Of a DNA stretch of 64,000 bases, positions 44,294 to 53,189 are shown piece by piece (position 1 is the stretch's first letter; each line of letters begins with the position of its first letter). A program made the position numbers and the translations under genes. The notes under the pieces were generated by a model. It was not told the origin of the DNA, did not search any database, and was given only the letters and a program-made list of their open reading frames with translations. The DNA comes from Cacconaster sp045641345. Lineage in GTDB: Bacteria > Bacteroidota > Bacteroidia > Bacteroidales > UBA932. Location: contig JAZUGR010000031.1 in assembly GCA_045641345.1 (NCBI GenBank), positions 1 to 64,000 on the forward strand, given 5' to 3'.

Positions 44294-45840
44294 TGAACTC
44301 TTGTTATCTTTTTGAGAATTTCTGTCATATTAACCTTCCCAGCAACGACGTCACGCAACCCGGCAATCGGAATCCTTTCCTGCTCCATCGTATCTCTGTA
44401 ACGGATTGTTACGCAGTTGTCGTTCAAGGTGTCGTGGTCGACGGTTATGCAGAACGGGGTGCCGATCGCATCCTGCCGGCGGTACCGCTTGCCTATGGAA
44501 TCCTTTTCATCGTACTGGCAGTTGAATTCGAACCTCAGGCTGTCGAGGATTTCGCGCGCCTTTTCGGGCAGACCGTCCTTCTTGACAAGAGGAAGGATTG
44601 CCAGTTTGACAGGTGCGATGCAGGCGGGCAGGTGCAGTACGGCGCGGGTTTCTCCACCATCGAGCGCCTCCTCCTCGTAGCACGACGACAATATCGAAAG
44701 GAACATACGGTCAAGACCGATGGAAGTCTCGATGACATAGGGGGTGTAGTTTTCGTTGGTTTCCGGGTCGAAATATTGGATTTTGCGGCCGCTGAACTTC
44801 TGATGCTGCCCCAGGTCGAAATCGGTACGCGAGTGTATTCCCTCCAGTTCCTTGAATCCGAACGGGAACTCGAACTCTATGTCGGTGGCTGCATTCGCAT
44901 AGTGCGCAAGTTTCTCGTGGTCGTGGAATCTGTATTTTTCATCGCCCAGGCCGAGGGCCTTGTGCCACGAGAGGCGCGTCTGCTTCCACGCATTGAACCA
45001 TTTCATCTCATCGCCGGGACGCACGAAGAACTGCATCTCCATCTGCTCGAACTCGCGCATACGGAAGATGAACTGGCGCGCCACTATCTCATTGCGAAAG
45101 GCCTTGCCGATCTGCGCGATGCCGAACGGAATCTTCATACGGCCGGTCTTCTGCACGTTCAGGAAATTGACGAAGATACCCTGCGCCGTTTCGGGCCTCA
45201 GGTATATCGTTCCGACGCCACCGTCGACATTGCCCAACTGAGTGCTGAACATAAGGTTGAACTGGCGCACCTCCGTCCAGTTCTTAGTGCCGGAAATCGG
45301 ACAAGCTATCTCGCAGTCGATGATTATCTTCCGGAGTTCCTCGAGGTCGTTCCTGCCCAGGGCGTCAGTCATTCTGGCATGGACTTCGTCATATTTCGCC
45401 CTGCTGCGGAGAACGTTGGGGTTGGTGGCAAGGAACTGCTCCTCGTTGAAAGCGTCGCCGAATCTCTTGCGGCCCTTTTCAACCTCTTTCAGGATTTTAT
45501 CTTCGATTTTTGCCAGGTAGTCCTCGATCAGCACGTCGGCACGATAGCGTTTCTTGGAATCCTTGTTGTCGATAAGGGGATCGTTGAACGCCCCTACGTG
45601 CCCCGAAGCCTCCCAGATGCGCGGATGCATGAAGATTGCAGAGTCAATCCCCACTATGTTGTCGTGGAGATGGACCATCGACTCCCACCAGTATTTCTTG
45701 ATGTTGTTCTTCATTTCAACGCCCATCTGGCCATAGTCATACACGGCGCTCAAGCCGTCGTATATTTCGCTCGAAGGGAATATGAATCCATACTCCTTGG
45801 CATGGGCGACCAGATTCTTGAATGTTTCTTCCTGTGTCAT
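44290..45840 (-). CDS. glyS: glycyl-tRNA synthetase (alpha2, class II)
   Basis: The 516-residue single-chain glycyl-tRNA synthetase charges tRNA-Gly. Class II motifs are visible: the N-terminus GFIFPSSEIYDGLSAVYDYG, motif 2 region FRNEIVARQFIFRMREFEQMEMQFFV, and motif 3 YVIETSIGLDRMFLSILSS. The C-terminal anticodon-binding domain is intact. It is co-oriented with the MIP18-like gene (22 bases upstream) and overlaps the deacylase gene by 4 bases. Confidence 0.97.
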   Translation of the reverse strand: MTQEETFKNLVAHAKEYGFIFPSSEIYDGLSAVYDYGQMGVEMKNNIKKYWWESMVHLHDNIVGIDSAIFMHPRIWEASGHVGAFNDPLIDNKDSKKRYRADVLIEDYLAKIEDKILKEVEKGRKRFGDAFNEEQFLATNPNVLRSRAKYDEVHARMTDALGRNDLEELRKIIIDCEIACPISGTKNWTEVRQFNLMFSTQLGNVDGGVGTIYLRPETAQGIFVNFLNVQKTGRMKIPFGIAQIGKAFRNEIVARQFIFRMREFEQMEMQFFVRPGDEMKWFNAWKQTRLSWHKALGLGDEKYRFHDHEKLAHYANAATDIEFEFPFGFKELEGIHSRTDFDLGQHQKFSGRKIQYFDPETNENYTPYVIETSIGLDRMFLSILSSCYEEEALDGGETRAVLHLPACIAPVKLAILPLVKKDGLPEKAREILDSLRFEFNCQYDEKDSIGKRYRRQDAIGTPFCITVDHDTLNDNCVTIRYRDTMEQERIPIAGLRDVVAGKVNMTEILKKITRVQ

Positions 45841-45862
45841 ATTGCAATTCGTTCGTTATTGT

Positions 45863-46168
45863 TCAAAACATATTGAGCGCCACCCTGGCCTCGTCGCTCA
45901 TCCTGTCGGGAGTCCACGCGGGCTCGAAAACGAGGTCGACGTTTACGCCGCCTACACCGGCAACGGACATGACGGCATTATAGACCTGCATCACCACCTC
46001 GTCGGCAATCGGGCAGTTGGGTGCGGTGAGTGTCATCTTTATGCCGACCTTGGCATCTTCGCCTATCTGAATGTCGTATACCAGTCCAAGCTCGTATATA
46101 TCCACCGGAATCTCCGGATCGAACACCGTCTTGAGTGCGGCTACTATGTCATCCCTGCTTGGCTTCAT
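45863..46168 (-). CDS. MIP18/DUF59 family iron-sulphur assembly protein
   Basis: The 101-residue protein resembles SufT/PaaD/MIP18-like assembly factors (FDPEIPVDIYELGLVYDI and the MTLTAPNCPIADEV motif with its conserved Cys). It works with Suf proteins in Fe-S cluster assembly. It overlaps the 3' end of sufE by 20 bases and lies in the sufS-sufE run. Confidence 0.9.
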   Translation of the reverse strand: MKPSRDDIVAALKTVFDPEIPVDIYELGLVYDIQIGEDAKVGIKMTLTAPNCPIADEVVMQVYNAVMSVAGVGGVNVDLVFEPAWTPDRMSDEARVALNMF

Positions 46169-46577
46169 ATCCGAGAGCGTATAATTTTATCTGTTTTATC
46201 ATTGCTGCGAGGCCTCCGGCGCGGGTGGGGGACAGGTTTTCCTTCAAGCCTATCCTTTCGATGAAAGAAAAATCAGAAGCGGCCACGTCGGCAGGCGTCT
46301 GCCCGTCGTAAACCCTTATCAATAAAGAAATTATCCCTTTGGTTATTATTGCGTCACTATCAGCCCTGAACCGCAGGAGGCCGTCTTCCAGACGGCACGA
46401 CAGCCATACTCTCGACTGGCATCCGGAAATCAGGTTGGCCTCAACCCTGTCGGCCTCGTCGATCATGGGCAGCGACTTGCCGAGATCGATTATGTATTCG
46501 TACTTGTCGAGCCACTCGTCAAATACCGAAAATTCCTCAACGATCTCCGCCGAAATATCTTCAATGCTCTTTGCCAT
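46149..46577 (-). CDS. sufE: SufE family sulphur acceptor
   Basis: SufE accepts persulphide sulphur from SufS. The 142-residue product has the catalytic Cys53 in NLISGCQSRVWL. It is 9 bases from sufS and overlaps the MIP18-family gene. The scaffold genes sufBCD are not in this window. Confidence 0.93.
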   Translation of the reverse strand: MAKSIEDISAEIVEEFSVFDEWLDKYEYIIDLGKSLPMIDEADRVEANLISGCQSRVWLSCRLEDGLLRFRADSDAIITKGIISLLIRVYDGQTPADVAASDFSFIERIGLKENLSPTRAGGLAAMIKQIKLYALGYEAKQG

Positions 46578-46586
46578 TTCAACTTG

Positions 46587-47822
46587 TCATCTCAACATCG
46601 CGACAACCCTTTCAAGGTTGCCGATGAAGCAGTCTATTTCATCTTTCGTATTGTACGGGAGGAGGGAGGCGCGGAGCATCCCCACTTCCGAGAATTTGGT
46701 TATCAACGGTTCGGCGCACATCAGCCCTGAACGGACCGCTATGCCGGTTTTGTCGAGAATCTGTGCCATATCCGACGGATGGGCGCCTTCGACGGTAAAC
46801 GAAAAGACGGGTACCTTGTCGGCGATATCCCCCGTGTTTCCATATAAGTGCAGGCCGTTCACCTTCAGAAGACGCTCCATCATATATTCCGTCATTTCGC
46901 GGTCAGCTTCCTGAACGGAAGGGTCATCCCGGAGGGCGCCGGCAAATTCCAGTGCCGGAGCCAGAGATGCCTGGCCGGCAAAATTCGGAGTACCGGCTTC
47001 ATATTTGAGAGGCAATTCGGCATAGGTGGTTCTACCGAAGGAAACACTCTCCACCATATCGCCCCCGCCCATATACGGCGGCATCTCCTCCAGCAGCGAC
47101 CTGCGGCCGTAAAGGACCCCGGTTCCGCAGGGAGCATATATCTTGTGGCCGGAAAAAACATAGAAGTCACAATCAAGGTCGGTTACGTCCACCCGGGTGT
47201 GAACCACGCCCTGAGCGCCATCCACGGCCACCGGAATCCCTTTTGAATGGGCTATGGAGACCATTTCCTTGACAGGATTGATGATGCCGAGAACATTGGA
47301 GACCTGCGTGATGGAGACGATTTTCACCCTGTTGTCCAGGAGTTTTTCATATTCCTTTATGGATATCCTGCCGCATTCATCCACCGGAAGCACGGAGAGT
47401 GACGCGCCGATGCTCTGGCAGACCATCTGCCACGGAACGATGTTGGAATGGTGCTCGGCCTCGGTGATCAGGACCTTGTCGCCAGGAGCGAGATATCTCC
47501 TGCCGAAGCAGGATGCCAGCAGGTTGAACGAAGCCGTTGCACCGGAAGTGAAGATCACGGCGCCTTTGGAAGTGTCGACGTTGAGGTATTTCTCCACTGC
47601 GCTGCGGCCCTGCTCGTAGAGAGCCGTCGCATCCTGGCTCAATTTATGTACGGCCCTGTGTATGTTCGCATTGGAATGCACATATGTTTCGTTCTGGAAA
47701 TCGAGGACCTTCTGCGGCCGCTGCGAAGTCGCGGCGTTGTCGAAATATATGAGCCGCTTGCCGTACACCCTTTCGGAAAGGGCCGGGAATTGCGAGCGGA
47801 TATGTTCTTGGATTGTATTCAT
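46587..47822 (-). CDS. sufS: SufS cysteine desulfurase
   Basis: This 411-residue PLP enzyme of the class V aminotransferase fold takes sulphur from cysteine for Fe-S cluster assembly. The PLP lysine is Lys227 (FSGHKIYAPCGTG) and the persulphide-carrying Cys369 lies in RSGLMCAEPL. The start is the ATG at 47822 (MNTIQEHIRSQFPALS); earlier in-frame codons run into the intergenic region and give no conserved sequence. It is divergent from ruvA and begins a run of six minus-strand genes: sufS, sufE, MIP18, glyS, deacylase and serine hydrolase. Confidence 0.95.
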   Translation of the reverse strand: MNTIQEHIRSQFPALSERVYGKRLIYFDNAATSQRPQKVLDFQNETYVHSNANIHRAVHKLSQDATALYEQGRSAVEKYLNVDTSKGAVIFTSGATASFNLLASCFGRRYLAPGDKVLITEAEHHSNIVPWQMVCQSIGASLSVLPVDECGRISIKEYEKLLDNRVKIVSITQVSNVLGIINPVKEMVSIAHSKGIPVAVDGAQGVVHTRVDVTDLDCDFYVFSGHKIYAPCGTGVLYGRRSLLEEMPPYMGGGDMVESVSFGRTTYAELPLKYEAGTPNFAGQASLAPALEFAGALRDDPSVQEADREMTEYMMERLLKVNGLHLYGNTGDIADKVPVFSFTVEGAHPSDMAQILDKTGIAVRSGLMCAEPLITKFSEVGMLRASLLPYNTKDEIDCFIGNLERVVAMLR

Positions 47823-47893
47823 ACTGACTTGCGAAGTTAGCAATTTTTGACAAGAAAATGGGTCTGTCCTGCCAACCGACACAAAACAATTTT

Positions 47894-47901
47894 TAATTTT
47901 G
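47894..47901 (+). promoter_or_regulatory. -7 box of ruvA
   Basis: TAATTTTG lies 22 bases before the ruvA start at 47924. Confidence 0.5.
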
Positions 47902-47923
47902 TGCAAACAATGGATTATTGAAT

Positions 47924-48514
47924 ATGTTCGATTACATCAAAGGTAAACTGGTTGAATTGAACCCTGCCGAAGCCGTTGTCGAAACGGGCGGATTCGGATA
48001 CAGGATTTCCATCTCTCTGGGCACGTTTACAAAACTGCAGAACGACGGGTCGGAAAGCGTAAAACTTTATCTCTACCACTTCCTGAGGGAAGACGAAGAG
48101 GGTTTCTATGGCTTCTGGGGCAAGGAGGAGCGAGCTCTGTTCCTGCTTCTTATTTCGGTCAGCGGGGTCGGGGCCTCCACCGCACGCACCATACTGTCGT
48201 CAATGTCGGCCGAAGAGCTGGCCTCCGTAATCTCCGCACAGGACGTAAACAGGCTCAAGAGCGTCAAGGGCATCGGGCTCAAGACGGCTCAGCGGTTGAT
48301 TCTGGAGCTCAAGGACAAGGTGGGCACGGCGGCAGCGGGCGCGGCAGACACAGCGGCGGGAGCAGCAGACCCCATCCGCAGCGAAGCGTCGAGCGCCCTG
48401 ATTCTTCTCGGATTTGCGCGTCCTGCGGTTGAAAGGGCCATCGATGCCGTCCTGCGGGAGAATCCGTCGTGCAGCATAGAGGATCTCATCAAAAAATCAC
48501 TTAAGATTTTATAG
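47924..48514 (+). CDS. ruvA: Holliday junction branch migration protein RuvA
   Basis: RuvA binds four-way DNA junctions and recruits RuvB. The 196-residue product has the N-terminal OB-fold (FDYIKGKLVELNPAEAVVETGGFGY), helix-hairpin-helix region (VSGVGASTARTIL, LKSVKGIGLKTAQRLILELKDK), and the C-terminal RuvB-contact domain (ASSALILLGFARPAVERAI). The flexible linker is an unusual Ala/Gly repeat, GAADTAAGAAD. ATG at 47924 is used, not the in-frame TTG at 47918. Confidence 0.95.
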   Translation: MFDYIKGKLVELNPAEAVVETGGFGYRISISLGTFTKLQNDGSESVKLYLYHFLREDEEGFYGFWGKEERALFLLLISVSGVGASTARTILSSMSAEELASVISAQDVNRLKSVKGIGLKTAQRLILELKDKVGTAAAGAADTAAGAADPIRSEASSALILLGFARPAVERAIDAVLRENPSCSIEDLIKKSLKIL

Positions 48515-48528
48515 TCGGAATTATTTTG

Positions 48529-48536
48529 TATTTTTG
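48529..48536 (+). promoter_or_regulatory. -7 box of gcvH
   Basis: TATTTTTG lies 30 bases before the gcvH start at 48566; a weak -33 candidate TTTT is at 48507-48510. Confidence 0.5.
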
Positions 48537-48565
48537 CGCCTATAATTGTTTAAAAACAGACTACC

Positions 48566-48940
48566 ATGAACATTCCTGAAGGACTGAAGTACACCAATGA
48601 CCACGAGTGGATCAAAATCGAAGGCGACAGCGCAACCGTAGGTATCACCGATTTTGCACAGAGCGAGCTTGGAGACATTGTTTTCGTTGACTGCCAGACA
48701 AAAGGCGAAACCCTTGGCAAGGGTGAGGTATTTGGAACCATCGAGGCGGTCAAAACCGTGGCCGACGCCCTCATGCCGGTAAGCGGAGAGGTTGTTGATG
48801 TGAACATCGACCTTGAGAGCGCTCCCGAACTGGTAAACAACGATCCATACGGAAAGGGCTGGATGATCAAAATCAAGATTTCTAACGCTGCCGAAACAGC
48901 AGACCTCCTTTCTGCCGAGCAATACAAGGCTTTGGTATAA
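48566..48940 (+). CDS. gcvH: glycine cleavage system H protein
   Basis: The 124-residue lipoyl carrier protein shuttles the aminomethyl group of glycine in the cleavage system. The lipoylated lysine is Lys63 in TIEAVKTVADALMPVSGEV, the standard motif. The N-terminus IPEGLKYTNDHEWIKIEG is typical. Other gcv genes are not in this window. It is followed after 12 bases by an acyl-CoA ligase and may be co-transcribed with it. Confidence 0.97.
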   Translation: MNIPEGLKYTNDHEWIKIEGDSATVGITDFAQSELGDIVFVDCQTKGETLGKGEVFGTIEAVKTVADALMPVSGEVVDVNIDLESAPELVNNDPYGKGWMIKIKISNAAETADLLSAEQYKALV

Positions 48941-48952
48941 CGTTTCTCTGCA

Positions 48953-50728
48953 ATGGAATGCCTGAGAACGTTCGACTACCTTGAGAATCTCCGCCAATTC
49001 GCCCCGAAAGACGACATTCTCGCGAGAAAAGTTCAAGGCAGGTGGATAAGGTATAGCATTGACCAGTACATTGAATATTCCACTCTCACGGCCTATGCGC
49101 TGTTGTCTTTGGGATATACAGAAGGTACCAAGATAATCTCGCTCTGCAACAACAGGCCGGAATGGAACTTCCTGGATATGGGATCCGCTCTGGCCCATAT
49201 GATTCATATCCCGATTTACAGCACATTGAGTGCGGAGGAATACCTCTTCATATTCAACCATTCAGATGCAGAGGTCATTGTTGTAGGGAACAGGAACTTC
49301 TATAAGAAGATTGCGCCGGTGATCGAACAGATGGATCGCCAGGTGAAGGTCATCATGATGGATGATTCCGATGAAATTCTCTGTTTTTCAAAGCTTTACG
49401 AGATTGGGCGGCAAAATGCGGACAAATTCAGGCCAATCATTGAGAACAACAAGAAATCCATCAGCCCCGATGATATAGTCAGCATCATCTATACTTCCGG
49501 GACAACCGGTACCCCAAAGGGAGTGATGCTGTCTCATCGGAACTTTACGTTCGACACACACGCTCACGCCGTAAGGCAAACCCGGAACAGCTCTCACAAA
49601 ATGCTGAGCTTCCTTCCCCTATGCCACGTGTACGAACGTACGATGAACTACGAGTATCAGGAACTCGGTATCAGCATCTACTACGCAGAGGGCCTTGCAA
49701 CCATTGCAACCGATCTGGCCGACTGCAAGGCCGACGGATTCTGCTCCGTCCCCAGAGTCCTCGATATGATGTATGGCAAACTTGATGCTGCCGGCAAAAA
49801 GCTTGGAGGCATCAAGCGCCTGATATATCTTATGGCGTGGCATTTTGCCAATAATTACGACAACGAAAACAATGGGTGTTTCTACCTTTGGAGGCAGAAG
49901 GTTTACGACCGTCTCGTGTATAAAAAATGGCGGGACAATCTCGGTGGGAAAGAAATGCTGATAGTTTCGGGAGGCTCATCAATCCAGGCCAAGATTGTCA
50001 AGACATTCAACGCGGCCAAACTCCATATCTTCGAAGGGTACGGAATGACCGAAGCCTCGCCCGTCATTGCCGTAAACAGCCCGGCGGAGGGCATCAATGT
50101 AATCGGAACCGTCGGGAAACCGATAGGGGGCACCGAAATCAAATTCGGTGACGATGGAGAAATTCTGGTCAGAGGCCCCCACGTGATGCACGGTTATTAC
50201 AAGAATCCCGAAGCAACCGCCGAGGCTATCGACGAAGACGGGTGGTTGCATACCGGCGACATCGGAAGTTTCGTAAAAGACGGCTGTCTCAAAATCACAG
50301 ACAGAAAGAAGGAGATATTCAAGCTGTCTTCCGGCAAATACATAACCCCTCAAGCCATCGAGACATCTCTGAAAGAGGCCAAGTATATTGACAACTGCAT
50401 CGTTGTCGGAGAAAACCAAAAGCTTGCAGCGGCAATAATCGTTCCTGACAAGGAAGCTTTGGTAGGCTATGCCAAACGGCACCATCTGGCATATAAGGAC
50501 ATCGATGACCTGATTGGCAGCGACCAGGTCTATCGTCGCATAAAGCGCGAAATCGAGGCTGTCAACAGCAAGTTGGCACCGTACGAAAACATCAAGAAAT
50601 TCAGACTGGTGAATGACGAGTGGTCCGTAGCCAACGGCCTGCTCTCACAGACACTCAAACTCAAGCGCAAGAACCTTATTGCAAAATACAAGAATCTGAT
50701 CGACGAGATTTTTCAGACCGCACAATAA
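48953..50728 (+). CDS. long-chain fatty-acid-CoA ligase family protein
   Basis: This 591-residue member of the AMP-binding adenylate-forming family has the P-loop IIYTSGTTGTPKGVMLSH, the YGMTEASPV motif and the adenylation core DGWLHTGDIGSFVKDGCLKITDRKKEIFKLSSGKYITPQ. The C-terminal lid is present. It resembles bacterial FadD15-type long-chain acyl-CoA synthetases. It activates fatty acids as acyl-AMP and then CoA thioesters. It ends 5 bases before the first parS site. Confidence 0.92.
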   Translation: MECLRTFDYLENLRQFAPKDDILARKVQGRWIRYSIDQYIEYSTLTAYALLSLGYTEGTKIISLCNNRPEWNFLDMGSALAHMIHIPIYSTLSAEEYLFIFNHSDAEVIVVGNRNFYKKIAPVIEQMDRQVKVIMMDDSDEILCFSKLYEIGRQNADKFRPIIENNKKSISPDDIVSIIYTSGTTGTPKGVMLSHRNFTFDTHAHAVRQTRNSSHKMLSFLPLCHVYERTMNYEYQELGISIYYAEGLATIATDLADCKADGFCSVPRVLDMMYGKLDAAGKKLGGIKRLIYLMAWHFANNYDNENNGCFYLWRQKVYDRLVYKKWRDNLGGKEMLIVSGGSSIQAKIVKTFNAAKLHIFEGYGMTEASPVIAVNSPAEGINVIGTVGKPIGGTEIKFGDDGEILVRGPHVMHGYYKNPEATAEAIDEDGWLHTGDIGSFVKDGCLKITDRKKEIFKLSSGKYITPQAIETSLKEAKYIDNCIVVGENQKLAAAIIVPDKEALVGYAKRHHLAYKDIDDLIGSDQVYRRIKREIEAVNSKLAPYENIKKFRLVNDEWSVANGLLSQTLKLKRKNLIAKYKNLIDEIFQTAQ

Positions 50729-50733
50729 CCGGA

Positions 50734-50749
50734 TGTTCCACGTGGAACA
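50734..50749. promoter_or_regulatory. parS site (ParB binding), intergenic
   Basis: TGTTCCACGTGGAACA is an exact fit to the parS consensus TGTTNCACGTGNAACA; the palindrome extends to 20 bases (50732-50751). It sits in the 21-base gap between the convergent acyl-CoA ligase gene and mnmG and touches the mnmG stop codon. Confidence 0.85.
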
Positions 50750-52693
50750 TCATCTCCCAAAATAGACCAGCAGAACGGATATGTCGGCAGGAGACACCCC
50801 TGAAATGCGCGAAGCTTGAGCAATGGTTGCCGGCCTGTACCTGTCCAGTTTTATTCGGCACTCCATAGAGAGGGCCGAAATTTTTTTAAAGTCAAAGCCC
50901 TCTGGAATCCTCAAGTTTTCAAGGCGGACTATCTTCTCGGCCGCCCTGTTCTCGCGCTCTATATACCCCTTGTACTTGATGGCGGTTTCTGCGGCGGCTA
51001 TCACCTCTTTCCACAAGTCATCGTTTCCGAAACAATCACCATCCCCGGGCTCGGCGACCGACATCAGCTCGTTGCGTACGGAAGCGGTTTCCTCTTCGAA
51101 TGTTCCACGTGGAACATTCTTCAAAATATCGGAAAAAGAGGTGTTGGGCCGGAGGAGAATATCAGAAAACCTTCTGGGCTCTGTCAGCGGCGAAGACCCC
51201 GTTTGCTCAAGATATCCGTTAATATCACGGGCTGTCAGAGGGCAATTGTCTGCAAAATCCACACAGGCTTCGACAGCCGCATACTTTCTTTGGGTAAATC
51301 GCAGCCTGTAATCCGATGCCAAGCCTATTGAATGGGATTTCTCAGTAAGCCTGGCGTCGGCATTATCCTGTCGGAGAAGGATGCGATACTCGGCACGGGA
51401 AGTGAACATCCTATAAGGTTCGTCAACACCCTTTGTCACCAGATCGTCTATGAGAACCCCGATATAGGCCTCATCACGGCGCAAAACGAAAGGTTCCTTG
51501 CCCCTGCATTTGTTGTGAGCGTTGATTCCGGCCATCAAACCCTGTGCGGCAGCCTCTTCATAACCGGTGGTCCCGTTTATCTGCCCGGCCATGAAAAGAC
51601 CCTGTATTATCTTTGACTCCAGACTGGCGAACAGTTGCGTTGGATTGAAGAAATCGTATTCGACCGCGTATGCCGGCCTGAATACGACGGCATTTTCAAA
51701 TCCCTTGATTTTTCGCAGAGCCGCCAATTGGATGTCAAGCGGGAGAGATGACGAGAAGCCTTGAAGATAGTATTCGTTGGTGTTCCACCCTTCAGGCTCA
51801 AGAAAGAGCTGGTGCGAATCCTTTCCGGCAAAGGTCTTCAGTTTGTCTTCGATTGATGGACAATACCTCGGTCCGATTCCTGTGATTGCGCCTGTAAAGA
51901 GAGGCGAATCTTTGAACCCGCCCTCAAGAATGGAATGAACCCCGCTGTTTGTATGGGCGATATAACAAACTTTTTGCTTGGCAGCCGACTTTATCGCAGA
52001 GCCGCAGGGAAGGTATGAGAATTTTTCCGGATCGACATCCCCTTCCTGCACCTGAAGGACGGACGTGTCTATCGAGCGGATGTCTATTCTCGGAGGTGTT
52101 CCCGTTTTCATCCGGCCGGACTCGCAGCCGAAAGAGGCGAGTTGCTCCGTCAAACCTTTTGAAGATAGCTCGCCGATTCTTCCACCCTCCGCCGTCTGGT
52201 GACCGATGAACAACCGTCCGTTCAAGAACGTTCCGGCAGTCAGAATCACCGTTTGAGATTCAAATTCCGCCCCCATTGATACGCGCACGCCGCAAATATG
52301 CGATTCTCGCACAATCAACTCCGTCACAAAATCCTGCCAAATATCTAAGTTACATGTGTTTTCGAGTATATTTCGCCATGTGAGAGAAAATTTGATTTTA
52401 TCACATTGCGCTCTTGGGCTCCACATGGCTGGGCCTTTCGATCTGTTAAGCATCCTGAATTGTATGGTCGATGCGTCCGTAACCAGGCCCATATATCCGC
52501 CAAGGGCATCTATTTCTCTGACTATCTGACCTTTTGCTATTCCCCCAACAGCAGGATTGCACGACATCTGTGCCATCTTGTTCATATCCATGGTTATCAG
52601 AAGAACCTTGGATCCGAGTTTTGCGGCAGCAGCGGCAGCCTCACAACCCGCATGCCCGGCACCGACGACAATTACATCATAGAGAGCTGTCAT
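50750..52693 (-). CDS. mnmG: tRNA uridine-5-carboxymethylaminomethyl modification enzyme MnmG (GidA)
   Basis: MnmG with MnmE modifies U34 of several tRNAs. The 647-residue product has the FAD-binding VIVVGAGHAGCEAAAAAAKLG at its start, the MSCNPAVGGIAKG motif, and the C-terminal helical domain. It overlaps the ybeY stop by 17 bases. A perfect parS sequence lies within the coding region and encodes Asn-Val-Pro-Arg-Gly-Thr-Phe. mnmG is often found near the chromosomal origin in bacteria. Confidence 0.97.
   Translation of the reverse strand: MTALYDVIVVGAGHAGCEAAAAAAKLGSKVLLITMDMNKMAQMSCNPAVGGIAKGQIVREIDALGGYMGLVTDASTIQFRMLNRSKGPAMWSPRAQCDKIKFSLTWRNILENTCNLDIWQDFVTELIVRESHICGVRVSMGAEFESQTVILTAGTFLNGRLFIGHQTAEGGRIGELSSKGLTEQLASFGCESGRMKTGTPPRIDIRSIDTSVLQVQEGDVDPEKFSYLPCGSAIKSAAKQKVCYIAHTNSGVHSILEGGFKDSPLFTGAITGIGPRYCPSIEDKLKTFAGKDSHQLFLEPEGWNTNEYYLQGFSSSLPLDIQLAALRKIKGFENAVVFRPAYAVEYDFFNPTQLFASLESKIIQGLFMAGQINGTTGYEEAAAQGLMAGINAHNKCRGKEPFVLRRDEAYIGVLIDDLVTKGVDEPYRMFTSRAEYRILLRQDNADARLTEKSHSIGLASDYRLRFTQRKYAAVEACVDFADNCPLTARDINGYLEQTGSSPLTEPRRFSDILLRPNTSFSDILKNVPRGTFEEETASVRNELMSVAEPGDGDCFGNDDLWKEVIAAAETAIKYKGYIERENRAAEKIVRLENLRIPEGFDFKKISALSMECRIKLDRYRPATIAQASRISGVSPADISVLLVYFGR
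51101..51116. promoter_or_regulatory. parS site (ParB binding), inside mnmG
   Basis: A second copy of TGTTCCACGTGGAACA; the palindrome extends to 22 bases (51098-51119). It is read in-frame as NVPRGTF near the C-terminal part of MnmG, 367 bases from the first site. Confidence 0.85.
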
Positions 52694-53135
52694 CCTTCAA
52701 ACGAAAATATAGGTCCAGGGCCGAGTTTTCCTGCTGCCTCATCTGCTGCGACAATTTTTTGCTGGTATCGTCATACCCTATCAGATGAAGCAGTCCGTGA
52801 ACTATCACACGGTGCAGCTCACGTTCCATCCCTTCGCCATATTCTTTTGCATTGGCCCGGACGGTATCGATGCTTATGAAGATATCTCCGGAAACGTTTT
52901 CCTTTCCGAAAGCCGACAGGTAGTCTTCCGAGCTGTCAAAAGTAATGATGTCGGTGTAATAGTCGTGTCCCAGAAAGCGTTTGTTTATGTCGAGCAGATA
53001 GCTGTCGCTGCAAAAAATATAGTTCAATTCTCCGACAGTACGGCTGTTTTCAGAAGCTATCCGTTTCAACCATTTGGCAATCAAACGTTTGTTTTTCAGC
53101 TTAAAAGAGGTCTCTTCAACGAAATAATGAATCAT
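52677..53135 (-). CDS. ybeY: endoribonuclease YbeY
   Basis: YbeY is a metal-dependent RNase for 16S rRNA maturation and ribosome quality control. The 152-residue product has HRVIVHGLLHLIGYDD, the family metal motif with Asp where many members have the third His (HGxLHLxGYDH). It starts at the ATG at 53135, 8 bases after a TACTTTTG box, and overlaps mnmG. Confidence 0.92.
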   Translation of the reverse strand: MIHYFVEETSFKLKNKRLIAKWLKRIASENSRTVGELNYIFCSDSYLLDINKRFLGHDYYTDIITFDSSEDYLSAFGKENVSGDIFISIDTVRANAKEYGEGMERELHRVIVHGLLHLIGYDDTSKKLSQQMRQQENSALDLYFRLKDDSSL

Positions 53136-53142
53136 AGCCCTG

Positions 53143-53150
53143 CAAAAGTA
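53143..53150 (-). promoter_or_regulatory. -7 box of ybeY-mnmG
   Basis: TACTTTTG on the minus strand, 8 bases from the ybeY start codon; nearly leaderless. Confidence 0.45.
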
Positions 53151-53189
53151 CTAAATAGTGTATGACATTGGAAAGTTTTCAACAAAATA

